Positions 1-10,957 of a stretch of 64,000 nucleotides of DNA are shown here, piece after piece. Origin of the DNA: Diadema setosum (taxonomy: Eukaryota; Echinodermata; Echinoidea; Diadematoida; Diadematidae); the NCBI GenBank assembly GCA_033980235.1, contig CM067064.1:29163170-29227169 (forward strand), written 5' to 3'. Under the pieces are notes generated by a model, which made no database searches, had not been told where the DNA came from, and worked only from the letters and a program-made list of their open reading frames with translations. Position 1 is the first letter of the stretch, and each line of letters begins with the position of its first letter. The position numbers and the translations under genes are program-made.

Positions 1-845
1 CATATAATTCATACTTCGTCATTTTACCGTCATCGACATTTTTAGAACAAAAAGGCGGTAAAAGGGGTCATGTCCCATTAAGCACCAGTGAGAAGAAAAT
101 CGAACACTTGCGTGAAACTACCTCGTGGTGAGTCTGTTTTGTCCCATAAGAGCTCTTGTTATTGTTATATGCATTCATGTTCACGTCCCTGTTAATGTAA
201 ATGTTCACATGATACAATTACTAGTGACTAACATATATTTGTCTCTGTCCTTTTCCCCGTCCCTGTCCCTTATCTCTGCTTTGTATCTTCATCTATCATA
301 ATTTCATAATATTACTGCATTATTATCATGATTAGAGAGGATATTGATTTGCAGATGGCACACTCGCCACAAGTGTTGTACTGCAGCTAGAGATGTTCCC
401 CCGGTATTTTCAAAATGATCTCATTGTTATCTGTACTTTTGTACATCGTCTGCTGAAGTAATGTCATTGAAGTGGGAAAAAACAGAGCGGTGAAATAAGA
501 AAGGGGGAAGAACTAATTAAGAGGAGATGAGGAATAAGAGGAGACAAATCTAGGAATATGCCTTACAAACAATGGTTCTATATAGATACTTCATATTTCA
601 CGTCTTAATTGTCTTATTCGTTGGATACGAAATTCACTCATTCAATTTCTTGTTATCTTTATGATTTGTTTTTGAAAACATGGAATATGAGACAATAAAA
701 ACAAACAAACAAACAATAAAAGATCTGGATAATCATGCACGAAGAGGGACGAGAAATTCAGGGGGAATGAGGATTGAAAACTGAACTGAGATTAGCAACA
801 ACCGAAAATTGAAAGAGAGAAAAAGAGAGAAAGAACGAGTCTGAC
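1..845. other. Intronic sequence at left edge, no exon seen
   Basis: This is downstream (on the minus strand) of the last recognisable NRF-like exon. The next exon should carry the remainder of the acyltransferase-3 domain. I read the minus strand for helix-rich coding sequence bounded by AG/GT and found none, so it probably lies outside the window. The stretch is AT-rich with no repeat I could name. Confidence 0.5.
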
Positions 846-1019
846 CGATCTTTTGAGCGCCGTAGAGGAAGAGATTGCAGTGCAGGAGAATGACCCAGAA
901 CATACTGAGCGTGCGCAGACCGTACAGCGCGCCGATGTCCGATTTGGAGCGCTTGGCGCTCAGGATAAACTTGAGGTTCGAAGCCGCGGAGTAAGCCATG
1001 AGGATTCCATCGATGGTCT
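846..1019 (-). CDS. nrf-6: NRF-like gene, coding exon 8 (start of acyltransferase-3 domain)
   Basis: 174 nt, phase 1 to 1, acceptor GCCTGTAG and donor GTCAGA. Residues 320-376 contain SNLKFILSAKR, then GALYGLRTLSMFWVILLHC. The conserved L-x-G-(I/L)-R-x-L-S-M-F-W-V-x-L-x-H signature is complete. The donor is non-standard at +3 (GTCAGA) but is the only one keeping the frame within the motif's usual length. Confidence 0.85.
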
Positions 1020-4000
1020 CTACAGGCATGAATCAATCACATTCCCACCATTTATAGAAGAAATGATAGGTCCATGAATAAATGGAATGCATGAAAAAAT
1101 GTTCAATTATGTCCAGTCAAAGATAAGTCATTGCAAATCTAACTGGTTTTTCAACAAGTCAAATGTGACGTCAATCGTTATGTCATTATAAAGCAAAGAA
1201 TCTTTGGGTGTGTTTAAATGACTTATGTTCTTTTCATGCCCTCCTTGGAAACTACAGGCCAACTGATTACCAAATGTTTTGCTCCTCCCCTCCCGGTCCT
1301 GTCCCGCACTGTCTCCCCCAGCGTGGAGTTGCTCAGAGCTCCGAGCGTTCTCATTTGGTTCTGACTTCCAGGCGGTTCCCAGGGACGTTTCCACGACGAC
1401 GGGATCTTGGACCGGCGGGTCGACGTCGCCAAAGGAGAGATACTTTTCTGCTTGGGTGTCCTGCAGTGGTGTCGTCGGGCAGGCGGTCGTGAATGCGAGG
1501 TTCTGAGTACCGCCGTTGGTGAAAGACGACTGGACGCGATCATCGATGGGGATCGTTTGAGTCGGTGAACGATCGTTCATGAAGTGCTCGCGCAGGTAAA
1601 GATCGTAGATCGTGCCGATCACGACAAGGGCGGCAATCAAACTGAACACAGTCCTGGATAAAGAGATATTTGATCGAAGCAGCTTTCACTCACAAGCAAT
1701 ATACGATAACTTGTATCATGCACAGTACATTGATTATTTTCTTCCATTCTAGATTTCGGTATGAATTTTAGTTGCTGCTGGTGAGTTTAATTAAACATTA
1801 TGGGAAGAGCAGGTCTGGACTGAACCGCTAATATCAACCGAAAACAAAATAAAACAATAAACTACACTGAACAGTCCTGTATTCATAACTATGCTGCTAT
1901 ACATCTATATCCTCATTTTGTGAACATTATTAAACGACAAAGCGACTTTTAAAAGTCTTTTTCAGTCTTTGAGGTTATAACGTTAGTAAAAATATCACTC
2001 TCTAAAATTTTGACCAGATGTAAAACTCTTTGCCAAATTCGCTAACATTTTGCAGTGTGCCTGATTTCTTATGGCATTTTAGATAATGACGTCTGGCAGT
2101 TGGCATCGTAAAAAGATAGAAAGAGTGGAATACATAGCAAGTATTCAGGCTGACTTACAAGACTGCTATGGCATCAGCCTTCCAGGGCTCCGGCGCAAAG
2201 CAGTTGAAATTTAGTTTCGGATCCGTGACATTGAACACGATTATAGACACTGCGGGTTCGGGAGGAAAAGGTGACAATTACAACGATGGACCCTCATGTT
2301 ACTACTTATAGGCTTTGCACAGTGATATCCAAGCTGGTTGTGAAGATAGTTGGCCTTTTCTGTTTGATCTGTACTGTATACAAGCTGTTTCGGTTTTAAT
2401 TTTAGAATCAAAAATACTATCCTCCAAATCAAAGCTACTTCGTCCAGACTGTTGATGACACACAACTTCAATGAGCATGCTGAATTAATAAAATCCATTC
2501 TAGTGACAATAGCAAGGAAATAAGGTTACGCGATAATGATAAGATGTTAAACACAAAAAGTAAGCTGTAAGACACCATGTTCTACGACACTAAAACCGTG
2601 ATCTTACCATTTAAACAGCTTTGATACCGAAAATATATCAGCAATTCTATTACATGTATACCCCAGTTCATTTACTTACCTCGTTCTCGTAGAAACATTA
2701 TACCGAAATCAAATCAAGACTTAAAACAAATCAAAATAAGGGCATAATCAAGTAAAGAGTTATTTACTCTCATCGGCGATCACGTTGACCTCCTCCCCCG
2801 CGCACGAAGACGGCCAGCACGTTCCGACTTGGATTTGTAACATCGAGTCCGGGTCCTACAACACGCCAAAGATATTTATACCAAGGTATGATGTTAGTGT
2901 TATTCATCGCCATGGAAGCTGGTTCTAAATAACATCACCTGACCCGATCTGTGAACACTATTGTTGCTAACCATGCTCACACCTGCACGGTGGCATGTTC
3001 CCTATATCAAAAGGTAATGACTGCGACATCCATGCACTCTTGATAATCTATGTCCTCATCCATTGCATGTCTGTAAATCACAGATTAGATGATATTTGAT
3101 TTGATTTGATTTGATTTGATATGATTTGAACGATTTGATTCGATTTTTTTTCTTTCCGCTTTTAATCAATCACAGATTGAATACAAATGTCAAACGCACA
3201 AAGACAAAGAATAACAATTTGCAGTGATTTAAAACGATAATATTAGGTTTTCCCGGTCAATTTCATACTTTTGTCACTCAAATGCATTAATGTGCATTCA
3301 AATTCATGCAGCGCACGCACGCAAAAATATTCGATCTTTCAAATTCAGAATCCGAGCGATCAATTTCATTCATGGACGTTCTATTTCGTTTTCGTGAAAT
3401 CAAATTCACGATTGGGCATTCAATTTCAAAATGCGAGCACCGACTTTCCTACTCGTGCATTCAAATTCATGCGATAGTCACGTGATAGTCCCAATGAGCT
3501 TGTTTGGAGCGTTCAAATTCATTTTTAGGCGATCAAGTTCCTACTTCGTGCAATCAATTTAACGAGGAAAATGGAGTAGACTTTTAAGAAAGGGAAAAAG
3601 GCCAACACAACCAATAAAGGCTTGCATACAGTGTAATATTATGGTTGTTTACAGGTTCTACATTGTTCTCTGTTCATGTATTCTTTTTTTTTTCATCTCA
3701 ATAAATTTCAAATTGCAATGTCCAATCAGCAGTGCATCCAAACAACACAACGACTAGTAATCATATTTCTTGGTGATACTGCATGCTGACAACGCCCAAA
3801 CACCAACCACATAATCATGATAATGACAATTCATCAATTTAATGACAAACTGACACACAATGATCTCACATAGTCCCGCAAAAGTAAATCAATAAGACAG
3901 CAATACACTACAAACAACACGTATAAAATGTTAAAGTATAATATATCAGTTTCAATATAGTCGAAATTGTTTTTTTTTTTTTCCTCGAAAGTGTCAACCA

Positions 4001-5950
4001 ACCCTCCGTATTATGTTCGTCTGTAGGCCTATACAGTGCCTAATTTTTGTTTGTTTCATTTTCCATCAAACAAGGTGGCTGGATAACCCATATTCAGCTG
4101 CAATAGTTGGTCTTCCATAATATGGGGTCCAATTTGATGTTCTGCTCTTTGCGATGAATAAATGCAGTGGGAACTTTTACGTGCATGAGTTGTGACTCTC
4201 TTACACATTGGACCTCCATTTTATGTCCAATCCGAGGGACATGTGCCTGTAATTAAGTGCGAGTTCAAAATTGTCAATGAACAGGTGGACCTCTACTGCC
4301 AAACAAATAATCATCACAAATCCCAACACATTCAAAGCCAAATGAGAAACACATGCATACACGACCCCAAACTAACTAAATTCAGGGCTTCTTTTAAATT
4401 GAATGCAGTTATTTGGAACATGGTTGCCTATTCACGAATTTGAATGACCGACGAGATTCCGTCGCCAGCTTGACATGAATTTGACTGCTCATTGATGAAA
4501 TGCGTGCTCCTCTCTTAAATTTAAATGCTCCGATAGTGAATTTGAATGTTCCGATAGTGAATTTGAATGCTCCGATAGTGCATTTGAATGCTCCGACAGT
4601 GAATTTGAATGCTCGGATAGTGAATTCGAATGACTGGATTTTGAATTTGATTGCTGATTCAGTGCTGCGAGCGTGGAATGCGTGAAATCGAATGCTCGGA
4701 ATAGGAATTTGAATGACAAAAGTATGAAATTGACCGGGAAAACCTATATAACATTAAAGGTCTAGTTGTCTACAGAGTTCTTCAAAAGCCAAAAGGTCAC
4801 AAACTTTATTAGCTCTTACCTCTCCGGCTTCCGTCATAGCCATGCAGTAGCGGGCGTCAAACGGAGAACCACTGGCGTCGCCTTTATTAACGTCCAAGCA
4901 CTGCTCAATCACGCCGTACTCCACGGCGGTCCAGGTGAATTCGACCTCGACACCGGGCATATCACCGAAAGACGTGACCACTGAATTAAGCGGTGAAAGT
5001 GTTGAACAAGAGTCAAGTGTACGGGGTGGTGTGCGACGTTAGAAAATTACCCTCCCCCCCCCCCCAGCAAAGAGGAATCATGCTCTTTGTGTGTGTGTGT
5101 GTGTATGTGTGTGTGCGTGTGTGTGTGTGTGTGCAAGTGTGTCGATTGGACTAATATGAGATTTTTGTTCATGGCGGGTTTTTAGCGAAATGCTGTATTC
5201 TCAAGTGAGCGGTGTGTGTCATGAAACAGATATTGATTAGTTTGATCAGATTGATCAATGTACCTTTTTTCCTGAGATTTGTGCAGAACTTTATATCATT
5301 TTTGTATCCATGGTCTGATTTGAAAAAAAAAAAGGAAAAAACAAAAATCTTATATTTATACCTTTTAAAAATGTGATTCAGCAGCACAAGTGTCAGGGTA
5401 ATGAAGCAGATATTGATTAGTTCATCAAGATCACTTTTTCTGAGATTTATGCTGAGTTTTATATCACTTTCATATACATGGTCTGATTTGCGAAAAACAA
5501 ACAAACAATAAAATAACAATAATTATATAGCACCGTGTGTTTTTAAAAAAAGAATGTCATTCAGCAGCACAAGTTAGAAAAAACAGCTGCTTATTCTTGT
5601 TCAAACTAATTTCATTGAGAAAAAGAGTCTGATGTTGAATGAAATTCAAATAGGGGCCTAAAGAACATCATTTGAATAGATGTGTTTGTGCGTTGCTGTT
5701 GTTGTTTCTCGTTCCGGAGAACAAGAGTGTGAAGCAAAAATAATTGGCTTTTCCTCTAACTGTGTTGAGTGTAGTGAAATTTACAAGTCGAAACATATCG
5801 AAAATATTATACTGTATATGAAAATGGATGATTGTTACAATATGCTTATAACGTTAACATGAGTAGGGTTCAAGCGCTAAATGGATTATCTCCATTGACT
5901 TGAGTGTGTATACATTGACGTCGATCGTGTATAGTCAGTCACGCACTTCA

Positions 5951-6010
<60 letters not shown>

Positions 6011-8314
6011 AAGTTTATGAATGTGCATATAGGGCTCTCACTGCTGCTGTTGTTAGTTTTTTTTTTTCTGTCGAAGAAGGGTAGCCCGTAGAATGACACG
6101 GGATCATCCCACTAGACCGACACCCATGCACGAGTCATACATTCCACGAGTTCGACATTGAAAACAGGTTCTTGAGTCATACAACTCACCGTATTCATGG
6201 GTTCGACACAGGGCAAATAAAGCCCACGAGTTCGACACAGGTAAAAACAGCCCACGAGTTCGACAGATACAACACGGGACTTAATTTGTCGGTCTCGTGG
6301 GCCTTGTAAGCTTAGTGTCGAACTCATGGGCTGCATGACTCGTGGGTGTCGGCCTCGTGACGTGCACCCGAATATACACGTTCATTTCTCTTTATCATTT
6401 TCTTTATTGCAGACGAAGAATCTCCCACGACAATACGTTGCTTGTGCTTACTTTTGCGGGCGTAAGTTGCTCCAATAGCCAAATCTGTCGAATACTGTTG
6501 TAGATCAGTCAGACATTGCGTCGGATCCTGAAAAAATAGAGGGATTTTTCTTTTTCAATCTTATGACACATGGCTTATATACGACACGGTAGATCGCAAA
6601 CATGGGTAGACCCTCTCCTATTCCCTTCGTTCTGGAAAGAAAACAAGTCGTTTATGCTCTGTCCTTCTTTTGTTGCTTTTTCTTTCATTCCTGTTATATT
6701 CCTTCTCATCTTGTTTTCTGTGTCATTTCGTGCAATGTCATGTTCTCAGTAATGGTCACGTGATTTAAGATCTCACCCATAAAGAAATGACATATTCTAA
6801 TCTCTTGTGCTACTGGCTTATGATGAATCTGAATACAAACAAAGCTGGTAGCACATTAATATCAGCAAACTCTGCTCGACACTATATTGGGAAAGTATAC
6901 GAGATGTATATTAACTCACCCCGAAAACAAAAATGTGGTTTTTTTCAATCAAAAAGTCTAATGACTTAAACGAGCGGAATGCAGTCACAATCATTGTTTG
7001 TAATTAGTTGTATATAAGGAGATTAAAGTGCAATTCAATAACATACTTAATTTGACTTGCGTAAAATCAGAGGAAGAGAATATCACCACATCATGTAAGA
7101 AAATAAAATAGAATAATGACATCTCTGGTATCCATTCTCACCTTAGTATCGTTCACCATCTGATCGATTACAACCGGTCCAACAGAAGGATCGGTTAGAA
7201 CGGCGTAAATAGCCCCCAACGCTGTGTATAAATGCCATATAATATGGCAAAGAGAGGGAGAGGGGAAAGGAATTCAGAAAAGTTAGCCGTGGACAAGACG
7301 GGTCAAGAAAAGGTGAAAGCAAATATACACAGGAATATTGTTCCTTTACACTGCTTTTTACATGCAAATATAACGCAGAGCGGAACAGTAATCAGTCCTC
7401 CGAAGGGAATTTAATTTCATCACGCGAATTCGAGAAAATAGTATACAAAGACTACTTAAGGAGATCTCGCCACATAAAAAGTCGTACTGAAATTCACACA
7501 TGACCTTTTTTATTGTACTTGTCCAATATTGTACTCAATAGTTAGTGATCTTTGCTTGATTTCATAAACCTTTTTCCAAGTAAACACACTAGAATGAAGA
7601 TATTCTATTTTAGCTTGTTTATCGTCTAATCGTTGACAGATGAAAATGAATGATATTGCACATGAACTAAGTTTGATTTATTTAAATCACTGATTGTCAA
7701 AGAGTTACCTTCGCTTAATCTTCTTCTTCTTCTTCTTCATCTTGCGTATGAGGCAGTGGCAGCTAAATAACGTCCCTCAGTTAATTATGAATCGTGTCAA
7801 TATGTATTCTCTTTTGGCTTAATTTAAGATGGAAGCCTGCCTTACTGTTTCTCATTAAATTTTACATGAACAAGGTTATATAGTTATACTATAGTGTACA
7901 TATAATAGAACACACGAGGCGCATGTAAAAACTGAAGCTGCTCAAATATTTATTTCAATATTCTAATTTCTTAAAATCTCCTTATTTGAAGTTTATTTTT
8001 CTTTTTAGAGTGAATCTCAAAATTCACATCTCAGAAATTCATGTGAATGACTTTCACTGGCATGAGAAGCAGCGAATTGACCCTTTAATGTGCCAATGAA
8101 TCAAATTTTTAAGCCTACTACACTAATGAATTACTGAATTCAATAACCCTCTTAGTTTCCTATTTCTCATTATAACGGAAATTGCTTCACAAAGAATGGG
8201 ATCTTGCACACATCATTTAACAAACTCTATACTTGATTTCTTTCCTTACCGAACAATGGGTATGTGCCTCCTTAACTTTTAGGCTGAAAGCTGAAAATGA
8301 AATAATCAATATAA

Positions 8315-8358
<44 letters not shown>

Positions 8359-8844
8359 TAAGAAACTATATCTTACAGTATTCAATTGCTTGACTAAATT
8401 CAATTGTACATATATGAACATGAAATTAATGGATAGCTCGCAGAGGGTTAAGCCACTGGCGTTCTAATTTACATTTGAATGGAAGTGTGAAAGTTCCTAT
8501 ATTGTTACACTTCGTGTGGGTGTCTGTCTTTCGACTCATCTTAACTGGTGTAATTACAATCGAAAATTAAAGATCAGTTCCCATCTCGCTTTTGACGTCT
8601 CGGGAGTAATCATGAAATAAAATATTCACAAAAATAAACCAAAATCTTTCTCTGTCTTGATGATACATCATTACGTAAGAAGACATCACATATTCACATC
8701 ATGTTTTCTTATCTATAATAATCTATTTCGATTCTTTTCTTTATCAGAAGGATAAAGGAATATGTTACCTAGTTCTTGCTGTGCGTGACAGGGACTTAGT
8801 GCAATCCACAACACCACGGCGATGAGTTGGGCTGATGATGGCAT
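846..8844 (-). CDS. nrf-6: NRF-6-like (nose resistant to fluoxetine) membrane acyltransferase, 5' part of gene, eight exons
   Basis: Exons in transcription order are 8769-8844, 7142-7221, 6452-6527, 4820-4980, 2768-2855, 2159-2249, 1271-1653 and 846-1019 (1129 nt, 376 codons plus one base). Every junction is GT/AG and the phases chain without a stop. The product starts with a signal peptide. It continues into an NRF domain with six cysteines (about C57, C105, C123, C144, C149, C177), a membrane helix near 193-212 and a roughly 110-residue polar loop. It ends in the opening of an acyltransferase-3 domain with LRTLSMFWVILLHC, whose His365 sits where the family has its conserved histidine. NRF-6 proteins are multipass proteins first known from C. 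elegans drug-uptake mutants, where they affect lipid or xenobiotic transport; the reaction is not established. The 3' part is missing because of the window edge. Family is near certain, orthology is not. Confidence 0.85.
1271..1653 (-). CDS. nrf-6: NRF-like gene, coding exon 7 (first membrane helix and loop)
   Basis: 383 nt, phase 2 to 1, acceptor TTATCCAG and donor GTAATC. It opens with the hydrophobic segment VFSLIAALVVIGTIYDLYL, typical of the family's first helix. A polar loop rich in Pro, Thr, Asp and Gln follows, poorly conserved and likely disordered. The donor was chosen because only it joins exon 8 in frame. Confidence 0.85.
2159..2249 (-). CDS. nrf-6: NRF-like gene, coding exon 6
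   Basis: 91 nt, phase 1 to 2, acceptor CCCGCAG and donor GTAAGT. It encodes the end of the NRF domain with an N-V-T sequon and the sixth cysteine (FNCFAPEPWKADAIAVL), leading directly into the first membrane helix on exon 7. Confidence 0.8.
2768..2855 (-). CDS. nrf-6: NRF-like gene, coding exon 5
   Basis: 88 nt, phase 0 to 1, acceptor TTGTAG and donor GTAAAT. It encodes VGTCWPSSCAGEEVNVI, the family's G-x-C-x-P-S-S-C signature followed by an acidic helix. Confidence 0.85.
3091..3148. repeat. (TTTGA)n simple repeat
   Basis: Repeats of GATTT with some degenerate units lie in the NRF intron between exons 5 and 4. Such pentamer runs often mark the 3' end of a non-LTR retrotransposon; no flanking LINE sequence was recognised here. 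Confidence 0.7.
4060..4160. repeat. Dispersed repeat fragment shared with 53590-53660
   Basis: The words CCCATATTCAGC, GGTCTTCCAT and GGGGTCCA occur in the same order here and at about 53598-53645. This marks a common interspersed family, probably the 3' part of a retroelement. It lies inside the fold-back element, so it may be nested. Confidence 0.5.
4524..4649. repeat. 21-nt minisatellite in right arm of the fold-back element
   Basis: Six units of about 21 nt with consensus AATGCTCCGATAGTGAATTT plus G, differing by one to several bases; the last unit is the most divergent. The unit length is a multiple of three, which gives apparent repetitive open frames on both strands. These are not genes. 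Confidence 0.85.
4820..4980 (-). CDS. nrf-6: NRF-like gene, coding exon 4
   Basis: 161 nt, phase 1 to 0, acceptor AATTCAG and donor GTAAGA. It carries the SFGDMPGV motif, which matches the family's D-x-x-G-K-x-P-x-G region, then the second and third conserved cysteines in IEQCLDV and DARYCMA. Confidence 0.85.
5084..5137. repeat. (TG)n microsatellite
   Basis: An interrupted TG run preceded by a cytosine tract at about 5051-5065. Intronic. Confidence 0.85.
5200..5575. repeat. Two-copy tandem duplication, unit about 179 bp
   Basis: CAGATATTGATTAGTT is followed by TGAGATTT, TATATCA and TGGTCTGATTT, then CAGCAGCACAAGT; the series occurs first from about 5220 and again from about 5399 in the same order. 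The copies differ by substitutions and small indels, so the duplication is not recent. Confidence 0.75.
5948..6008. repeat. (CA)n microsatellite
   Basis: An almost pure CA run of about 60 bp in the intron between NRF exons 4 and 3. Confidence 0.95.
6085..6365. mobile_element. Fold-back element built of CACGAGTTCGACA words
   Basis: The left side contains GACACCCATGCACGAGTCAT and the right side the inverse GCATGACTCGTGGGTGTC, so the ends pair. The interior repeats (C)CCACGAGTTCGACA at least three times on one strand and its complement near the right end. No coding potential and no clear target duplication; outer limits are approximate. Confidence 0.6.
6452..6527 (-). CDS. nrf-6: NRF-like gene, coding exon 3 (NRF domain start)
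   Basis: 76 nt, phase 0 to 1, acceptor TTTTTTCAG and donor GTAAGC. It encodes DPTQCLTDLQQYSTDL, the typical opening of the NRF domain, in which the first conserved cysteine is followed by an aspartate-containing helix. Confidence 0.8.
7142..7221 (-). CDS. nrf-6: NRF-like gene, coding exon 2
   Basis: 80 nt between a TACACAG acceptor and a GTGAGA donor, phase 1 to 0. It encodes an ectodomain stretch starting LGAIYAVLTDPSVGP with an N-D-T glycosylation sequon near its end. It lacks cysteine and was joined by phase and position. The similarity to known members is weaker here than in exons 3-8. Confidence 0.65.
7222..8768. other. NRF intron 1, no gene; (AT)n at 8319-8354
   Basis: This AT-rich intron lies between the signal-peptide exon and exon 2. 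A pure AT run occurs at 8319-8354 and a short CTT run near 7722. I see no exon or named transposon. Confidence 0.6.
8769..8844 (-). CDS. nrf-6: NRF-like gene, coding exon 1 (signal peptide)
   Basis: The ATG at 8844 opens a 25-residue leader: a short polar start, a hydrophobic core (LIAVVLWIAL) and a likely cleavage site at CHA-QQ. The exon ends in phase 1 at a GTAACA donor. The start context has A at -3. The bases before the ATG read TTTCTACAG, so a 5' UTR intron could end just upstream; the sequence alone cannot decide. Confidence 0.75.
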
Positions 8845-9079
8845 TCTGTAGAAACGTCCACCGCACGTGGTCTCCCAGGAAAAACAAAATAGAATAGATT
8901 CTTAAAATGAGTTCCAAGCTCAAATGTACAAGTTTATAACAATATAAGAAGTAGACGTCTGAGTTCTCGAGCGATTTTATTATGGAAACATACAAGTAGA
9001 CCTGTATACACCAGTGTTATGCTAACACCTACCACCCTACGTACCAACGCAACTACGGAATGAGCTGGTTGGGTCGCTT

Positions 9080-9230
9080 CAGGGGCGGATCCAGGAATTC
9101 CATAAAGAGGGGCGCACGCAACCTTCCCCATTTTTTTTCTTTTTATTACTTTTGTTTCAACAAAAAGAAAAATAAAGAGGGGGGGGGGGTTGGCGTGCGC
9201 CCGGTGCGGTCCTCCCTGGATTCGCCACTG
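9080..9230. mobile_element. hAT-like MITE with CAG(G/T)GGCG-ATCCAGG ends
   Basis: It begins CAGGGGCGGATCCAGGAATT and ends CCCTGGATTCGCCACTG, an imperfect inverted repeat of about 16 bp. This end sequence is shared by many short hAT-derived elements. The interior is low complexity: a T-rich tract, AAAGAAAAATAAAGAGG and G10. The flanks share CGCT but no clean 8-bp duplication. Confidence 0.65.
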
Positions 9231-9624
9231 CGCTCGGCTATGCCAACAGAACAAAGTACGCACTTTCAAAGAAAAAAAAAAGTATTGATATAGATTGACA
9301 GACATGCAATTATATCACAATTCAGAGCGTTCTTTGGGGCCATTTCCAGCAGGCAATAACGCATGTTATATCATGGCTATTTTTATTTTCTTACGACGAT
9401 GACTGGCAATGACTTAAATTCTGTCCGTCTCCTGTGTAGTCCAACAAATATAATGTTGTATAGCAGAATCTGGTCCGTTCCTTTTGAGAATTAAACTTTC
9501 CTATTGGAAAAATACTCAAGTACGATGGTTGTCTACCCGCTATTGCATCCAATTTGCAATATTCCATCTGGGTCAAAATGTGTGGAGATCACGAGATCAT
9601 CACAAATATAACAAAAAGACACAC

Positions 9625-9764
9625 CAGGGGGCATTTCATGAAGCGTTTTGTCAGATATTTCTTCTGACAAAATGTTATATGCCACTGAAATCCTTGCATC
9701 TGATTGGCTGAGAGCAAATTTGTCCCACAAACCTGTCGGACGAAATGTTTTATGAAATGCCCCC

Positions 9765-9767
<3 letters not shown>
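9625..9767. mobile_element. MITE with GGGGGCATTTCAT ends
   Basis: The ends CAGGGGGCATTTCATGAAGC and TTTATGAAATGCCCCCCTG are inverted copies, and an inner pair TCTGACAAAAT/TTTTGTCAGA strengthens the palindrome. CAGGG ends suggest a hAT relative. It abuts the CA microsatellite at 9768. Confidence 0.65.
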
Positions 9768-9816
<49 letters not shown>

Positions 9817-9822
9817 ACACAG
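9768..9822. repeat. (CA)n microsatellite
   Basis: A CA run with one interruption (TC) near 9810, starting exactly at the right end of the preceding MITE. Confidence 0.95.
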
Positions 9823-10164
9823 GCTCTTGCATCGAAGATTGGTGCGTACAGTATATTTTTAGGCATTCCTTTTAATGTATTAATTGCGTTGTGTGTTACT
9901 TCTATTAACTTAACTTTTATCACAAGATTGAATACAGTGAACTACAATACCAAAGAGTTTTACAGGCAATCGCGGAGCGCCTGAATACATAATTACTTTT
10001 TTGTTTGCCTACTTTGTTTTATGAAGTCACGCACGTTATTTACATTTCACACAGCTATAATGCGCTCACGTGCAAATGTATAAATAAAAAAAATGACAAT
10101 TAGGGACACACTCCCCTCCGCCTAGTTACCTAAGTTATGGACCATGAACCATCATAACTCCAAG

Positions 10165-10405
10165 AATAATCCTTGTTATAAAATTGGCTTTAGAATCTCT
10201 GCAATCTGATTGGTCAAATTATCGTGCATTGATTTTTGCTGATCCATGTAAAAAGTTGAATTTCTTGAATTTACTGGTCTTTTATATAAAACGAATGATG
10301 TACTAGGCCTATATAATTTCATATGGACCAGTGAGAATTGGATGGTTTCGTTTATTTTTACAGTTCCAAAGTTAATCTGAGCATCCAATTCTCACCGATC
10401 CACTC
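10165..10405. repeat. Dispersed repeat, inverted relative at 55495-55870
   Basis: Shared words include ATAAAATTGGC or ATAAAATGGGC, CAATCTGATTGGTCAA, TGCATTGATTTTT and GAGAATTGGATG paired with GCATCCAATTCTCAC. The same words occur at the second locus in altered order and orientation. The pair around 10335-10400 forms a hairpin, as it does at 55527-55638. Confidence 0.55.
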
Positions 10406-10420
10406 ATCATTCTGTTTATC

Positions 10421-10600
10421 ATTCAATTCAATTCAATTCATTTAAGTTTTATTGTCCGTTTCTGGAAATTTGTTTTGTTTGCATGCATACACGTTACATA
10501 GACATGATAGACATATAAGAGATATACAGCAATATGATATCAATGTCATTATCAAAAGTACATAACATTAAAGAAAATATTAATCTGTATGAGTCAACAT
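10421..10600 (-). repeat. LINE-like 3' end with (TTGAA)n tail, minus orientation
   Basis: An ATTCAATTCAATTCAATTCA run is followed by TTTAAGTTTTATTGTCC, the reverse complement of a 3' UTR ending in pentamer repeats. This is a typical signature of non-LTR retrotransposon tails. No reverse-transcriptase frame is present; the inner limit is a guess. Confidence 0.5.
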
Positions 10601-10915
10601 TGTGTTGGTTGCGATGTGCATATAACATTCAACAAGTGAGTTATCATTTCAAAGGTTTTGATTTACTTTATCTAATAGTCGACTTACTTGTTTAATGTTT
10701 AACTTGTACTAATGTTTGAAAATGACGCTTAACCCCGTTTTACGATCAAACTCTTTATTTTGCATTTTAAAAGGTTCGCCGTATTAGCGACGCAGTGAGG
10801 AAGCTTTAAGTGGACCTCTCAGTTCTCTTTTTTTTCTCCTCAAAATACAACTTTGTATTTTCCCGTATGCATTTCTATTAGTTTGTTGACTATTGATTAT
10901 CCTTCGCACTTTGTA

Positions 10916-10918
<3 letters not shown>

Positions 10919-10957
<39 letters not shown>

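Larger units (their letters stand above)
3246..4744. mobile_element. 1.5 kb TA-flanked fold-back element with 38-bp terminal inverted repeats
   Basis: The ends 3246-3283 and 4707-4744 are inverted copies identical at 37 of 38 positions, beginning GGTTTTCCCGGTCAATTTCA. The flanks end in TA on the left and begin with TA on the right, consistent with a TA target duplication. The sub-terminal arms carry many short ATTCAAATTCATGC-like words on the left and their inverse on the right; the right arm is a regular 21-nt minisatellite. There is no transposase frame, so it is non-autonomous. It sits in the NRF intron between exons 5 and 4. Confidence 0.8.

Noticed and set aside
4489..4719. Repetitive frames on both strands (Ser-Glu-His or Leu-Asn-Ala-Pro repeats)
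   Set aside because: They result from a 21-nt minisatellite whose unit is divisible by three. No splice or start context, and they lie in a transposon.
5948..9822. CRISPR-like spacing of CA repeats
   Set aside because: They are ordinary dinucleotide microsatellites in a eukaryotic genome; no direct repeats with unique spacers exist.
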